Notes under the pieces: generated by a model
Seen by the model: the letters and a program-made list of their open reading frames with translations, nothing else
The model's database searches: none
Told to the model about the DNA's origin: nothing
Position numbers and translations under genes: made by a program
In this document: positions 4,995-7,261 of the stretch, one piece after another
Numbering within the stretch: the stretch's first letter is position 1
Layout of the letters: each line of letters starts with the position of its first letter
Assembly: GCA_028678445.1 (NCBI GenBank)
Contig: JAJRDJ010000018.1
Location: 1-7,261 of the forward strand
Length of the DNA: 7,261 nt
Direction of reading: 5' to 3'
Origin: Methylococcaceae bacterium
GTDB taxonomy: Bacteria; Pseudomonadota; Gammaproteobacteria; Methylococcales; Methylococcaceae

Positions 4995-7261
4995 ATGTCT
5001 GAATTCTCCAAAACCTTGGCCATCATCGGCATCCTGGCGCCCCTCGGGGCGGGTGCCATGGGTATTGGAGACATCCGCTCCCACTCCGCGCTTAATCAGA
5101 CGCTTAACGCCGAAATCCCCCTGGTGCTATCCAGGGCCGACAAACTGGACACTATCCAGGTGCGCCTCGCCAGTCCCGAAGCCTTCGACAAGGCCGGCGT
5201 CGAGCGGCTGTATGCGCTGACCCAGCTCCGCTTCAGACCCGTCGCGAAACACGACGGCCGCTACGCTATTCAGGTCAGCTCAAATGATGTCATCCAGGAG
5301 CCCTTTCTGGATTTTCTGGTCGAGGTTGAATCTCCGCAAGGCAAGCTGCTGCGCGAGTTCACCTTGCTGCTGGACCCGCCGGGTGGCATCACCCAAGCCG
5401 CCACGGGCCAGATCAGCACTTCCGATTTGTCACCCCCGCGTCAAGACGCGGAATTTGACGATCCAGCCTCCTATAACCCTCCGCCTCCGCCCGCCCGAGC
5501 GACACCGGGTTATGCAGAGCCATACCTTCAGGACGAAGCGCCCTCCCGGCCCGCATTCCGGCCCGCCATTAGCCTGGAACAGCTAACAGGTCAGACGTAT
5601 GGCCCGGTGCGACGCCGGGAGACGCTGTTCGAGATCGCCAGCCGGGTCGACCGGCCGCACTCGGTAACGGCCGGACAGATGGCCACGGCGCTTTACTTGG
5701 CCAATCCCAGGGCATTTTCGGGAAATATCCATGGGCTTCGGGCCGGCAGCATACTGCGCATTCCTACCGAGGATTTCATCGCCAGTGTCGGCCCCGAGGG
5801 AACCGGAGGGACGCCGTCAGGCAGCAAGGCGATGGGTCGTCCGAGGCCCGACTATGACGACTCCATGGCACGGAACCAGAGCTCGACTACAGGAAAGGCC
5901 ACCGCACCCTACCAACCGCCGCGCGGCTACTCATTTGGCGCAGGGGCGGGTAGTGCCGATGGCGCTGGAGCGGTTGCGGAAGTTTCATCAAGAGTGCCTT
6001 CCGCCCTGAAGAAGGAAAACGAAGAGCTCCGGGAGCGGCTGACGCAACTGGAGCAGCAGTTGGAAGAAGCGCAGCGCATGCTGGTACTGAAAAACGCCGA
6101 GCTGGCGAGCCTGCAAAGCCATCAGTCCCATCCGGCCGAATCCGATGAGCCAGCGCAGCCCGCGAAACCCGCCTTGCCGCCGGCAAGCAATGAGTCCGCG
6201 CGCGGCGCGACGCCAGCCGAGACGAGCGCTCCGGTTCCGGTAGCCAGTGTCCCTCCGGTGCAGTCAGCCGCGCCATCGAGCACAATCGCGCCCTTACCCA
6301 AGCCCACGGTAGCGCTCATGCCCACCGAGAATCCGTCTGAAGAATCCCCCATGGCGCCGGGATACTGGCTCGCCAGCGGTGGACTGATACTGCTTGGACT
6401 GGGTGCCTGGCTGTTCCGCCGTCGGCTTGGCGAGGTGAATACGATTCTCCGGGGAGGGATTGCCCAGGAGCCCACTGGCGAAGGCCTGGCTAACCCGGAC
6501 GGCTACAGTGAACCCAGTTTTGAGCTGAGCGGGGATTTGGACACCGCCACCCTCGACCCGCAATGGGAGGCGAATGTCTACCTTCGGTACGGGCGATATC
6601 CGCAAGCCGAGAGCCTGATACGGGAGGCTATCAAGCAAGCCCCCGAGCAGCACGACCTCAAACTCAAGCTGTTCGAAATTTTCATCCACGCCAATAACCC
6701 GGACGCATTCAGGGCTTACGCAAGGGAAATTCAGGAGGGAGTTAAACACCTGCCGGTGACATTCTGGTCCACCGTCCACGCGATGCGGCCGGAATGGCTG
6801 CCCCCGGAAATCACGAGCGAGGTGCTTTCCGCTCCTGCGGCTGCTGACTCGGAGGTAGCGGCATCGTCCGCTCATGCCCCGCCCGTTCAGGACGAAGCAG
6901 ACGCGCTGGACATCGAGGACACCGACTTCACCGCCGAGTTGCGCGCCCTGGAGGCACAGTATGCCGAACCGGAACGGCAGCACCCGAATACCGAAAGTGC
7001 GGACACCGCTCCAACACGTGATAAAGAACTGGTTCTGGAGCTGACCGGCGACGAATCTGGCGGGGGTGACACACAGGCTTTCACTCCCCCTGCTCTTGCA
7101 AGTCCCACGGGAACCTCGTCTACCGACAGTGTCGCTGCCGCCGGGAGCGAATCCACGGCGGCTGCCGCCGGGAGCGAATCCACGGCGGTCCTACCGGCTG
7201 ATATCCTGGCGGACAGCGATACCGACTTTACCGAAGCACTGCGCGCCCTCGAAGCGCAATA
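4995..7261 (+). CDS. fimV: FimV/HubP-like polar landmark protein, 3'-truncated by the window edge
   Basis: FimV-type proteins span the inner membrane, bind peptidoglycan with LysM, and organise the cell pole for type IV pili, type II secretion and chemoreceptors. ATG at 4995 has a weak ACAGG 6 nt upstream and an in-frame TAA at 4959. The frame is then open to the last base (755 codons, no cysteine). Order: signal peptide (residues 1-21, likely cleavage after AGA); the FimV N-terminal domain (about 23-130), with HSALNQTLNAEIPL and EPFLDFLVEVESPQG; a proline-rich linker; LysM (about 202-257, YGPVRRRETLFEIA to LRIP, with Phe where Trp is common); coiled coil (336-375); an Ala/Pro linker; a transmembrane segment (458-474) followed by RRR; TPR-like helices (about 521-585, VYLRYGRYPQAESLI); then an acidic cytoplasmic region with repeats. 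The usual C-terminal TPR domain would lie beyond the window. Family is confident; orthology to Pseudomonas FimV versus Vibrio HubP is not resolved. Confidence 0.9.
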   Translation, partial: MSEFSKTLAIIGILAPLGAGAMGIGDIRSHSALNQTLNAEIPLVLSRADKLDTIQVRLASPEAFDKAGVERLYALTQLRFRPVAKHDGRYAIQVSSNDVIQEPFLDFLVEVESPQGKLLREFTLLLDPPGGITQAATGQISTSDLSPPRQDAEFDDPASYNPPPPPARATPGYAEPYLQDEAPSRPAFRPAISLEQLTGQTYGPVRRRETLFEIASRVDRPHSVTAGQMATALYLANPRAFSGNIHGLRAGSILRIPTEDFIASVGPEGTGGTPSGSKAMGRPRPDYDDSMARNQSSTTGKATAPYQPPRGYSFGAGAGSADGAGAVAEVSSRVPSALKKENEELRERLTQLEQQLEEAQRMLVLKNAELASLQSHQSHPAESDEPAQPAKPALPPASNESARGATPAETSAPVPVASVPPVQSAAPSSTIAPLPKPTVALMPTENPSEESPMAPGYWLASGGLILLGLGAWLFRRRLGEVNTILRGGIAQEPTGEGLANPDGYSEPSFELSGDLDTATLDPQWEANVYLRYGRYPQAESLIREAIKQAPEQHDLKLKLFEIFIHANNPDAFRAYAREIQEGVKHLPVTFWSTVHAMRPEWLPPEITSEVLSAPAAADSEVAASSAHAPPVQDEADALDIEDTDFTAELRALEAQYAEPERQHPNTESADTAPTRDKELVLELTGDESGGGDTQAFTPPALASPTGTSSTDSVAAAGSESTAAAAGSESTAVLPADILADSDTDFTEALRALEAQ
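6918..6959 (+). repeat. First copy of a 14-residue motif in the FimV-like protein
   Basis: Residues 642-655 read DTDFTAELRALEAQ, followed by Tyr. A second copy lies exactly 300 nt downstream. Both are preceded by an acidic, aspartate-containing stretch. The motif could form a short amphipathic helix (L, L, A face), which would suit a partner-docking segment in the cytoplasmic region; that role is inferred. Confidence 0.75.
7134..7187 (+). repeat. Perfect 27-bp tandem duplication in the FimV-like gene
   Basis: Bases 7134-7160 and 7161-7187 are identical and adjacent, each encoding AAAGSESTA. Being a multiple of three, the duplication keeps the frame. Perfect identity at the DNA level points to a recent or actively slipping duplication in a low-complexity linker. 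Confidence 0.95.
7218..7259 (+). repeat. Second copy of the 14-residue motif, at the window edge
   Basis: Residues 742-755 read DTDFTEALRALEAQ. Against the first copy, 5 of 14 codons are identical, 7 differ synonymously and 2 change the residue (an AE to EA swap). The next codon begins TA, which would be Tyr (as in copy one) or a stop; the window ends before this can be decided. Confidence 0.75.

Noticed and set aside
5284..6009. Two short plus-strand frames (5284-5586 and 5731-6009) that look like separate small genes
   Set aside because: Both are out of phase with the continuous FimV-like frame that starts at 4995 and encodes the N-terminal and LysM domains.
6294..6983. A 229-codon minus-strand frame within the fimV region
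   Set aside because: The plus strand here encodes recognisable FimV features (transmembrane segment, TPR-like helices); the minus frame has none.
1..7261. Mobile, defence or other accessory system
   Set aside because: All genes are recognisable core functions in a uniform codon style; I saw no transposase, integrase, toxin, nuclease, CRISPR repeat or attachment site.

Overview
The window looks like a chromosomal segment of a GC-rich proteobacterium, most likely gammaproteobacterial. The reasons are the compact leuC-leuD-leuB-asd-fimV order, the separate large and small isopropylmalate isomerase subunits, the long-LID Adk without zinc cysteines, and the FimV/HubP-type protein. Betaproteobacteria often carry a small entericidin-like gene between leuC and leuD; here the two genes overlap by ATGA with nothing between. 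The exact genus cannot be read from the sequence.

Layout, all on the + strand: 1-441 is the 3' two thirds of adk (adenylate kinase). A 94-nt gap (442-535) holds two adjacent GC-rich hairpins and a 14-codon mini-ORF. Next come leuC (536-2125), leuD (2122-2766), leuB (2800-3879) and asd (3896-4918). A 76-nt gap (4919-4994) contains a 12-bp hairpin followed by a U-rich stretch. From 4995 to the last base runs one open frame with no stop codon, a FimV/HubP-like cell-envelope protein (755 codons visible). It is the longest gene in the window and is cut at its C-terminus. There is no gene-free stretch over 300 bases, and I saw no tRNA, rRNA, insertion sequence or CRISPR array.

How the genes work together: LeuC and LeuD form isopropylmalate isomerase, and LeuB does the following oxidation, together making two consecutive steps of leucine synthesis; leuA is not in the window. 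Asd makes aspartate semialdehyde, the branch point to lysine/diaminopimelate, threonine and methionine. The tight spacing (4-nt overlap, 33 nt, 16 nt) supports one leuCDB-asd transcription unit. FimV-type proteins are inner-membrane, peptidoglycan-binding polar organisers linked to type IV pili, type II secretion and pole identity; the gene often follows asd but acts in another process, and the hairpin may mark the boundary.

Most of the window is ordinary core metabolism. I do not see a new defence or mobile system. The points most worth a second look are a 63-residue Ala/Pro-rich, basic C-terminal tail on LeuC; a motif repeated exactly 100 residues apart in the FimV-like protein, with mostly synonymous differences; a perfect 27-bp tandem duplication in the same gene; and the structured gaps on either side of the leu-asd cluster.
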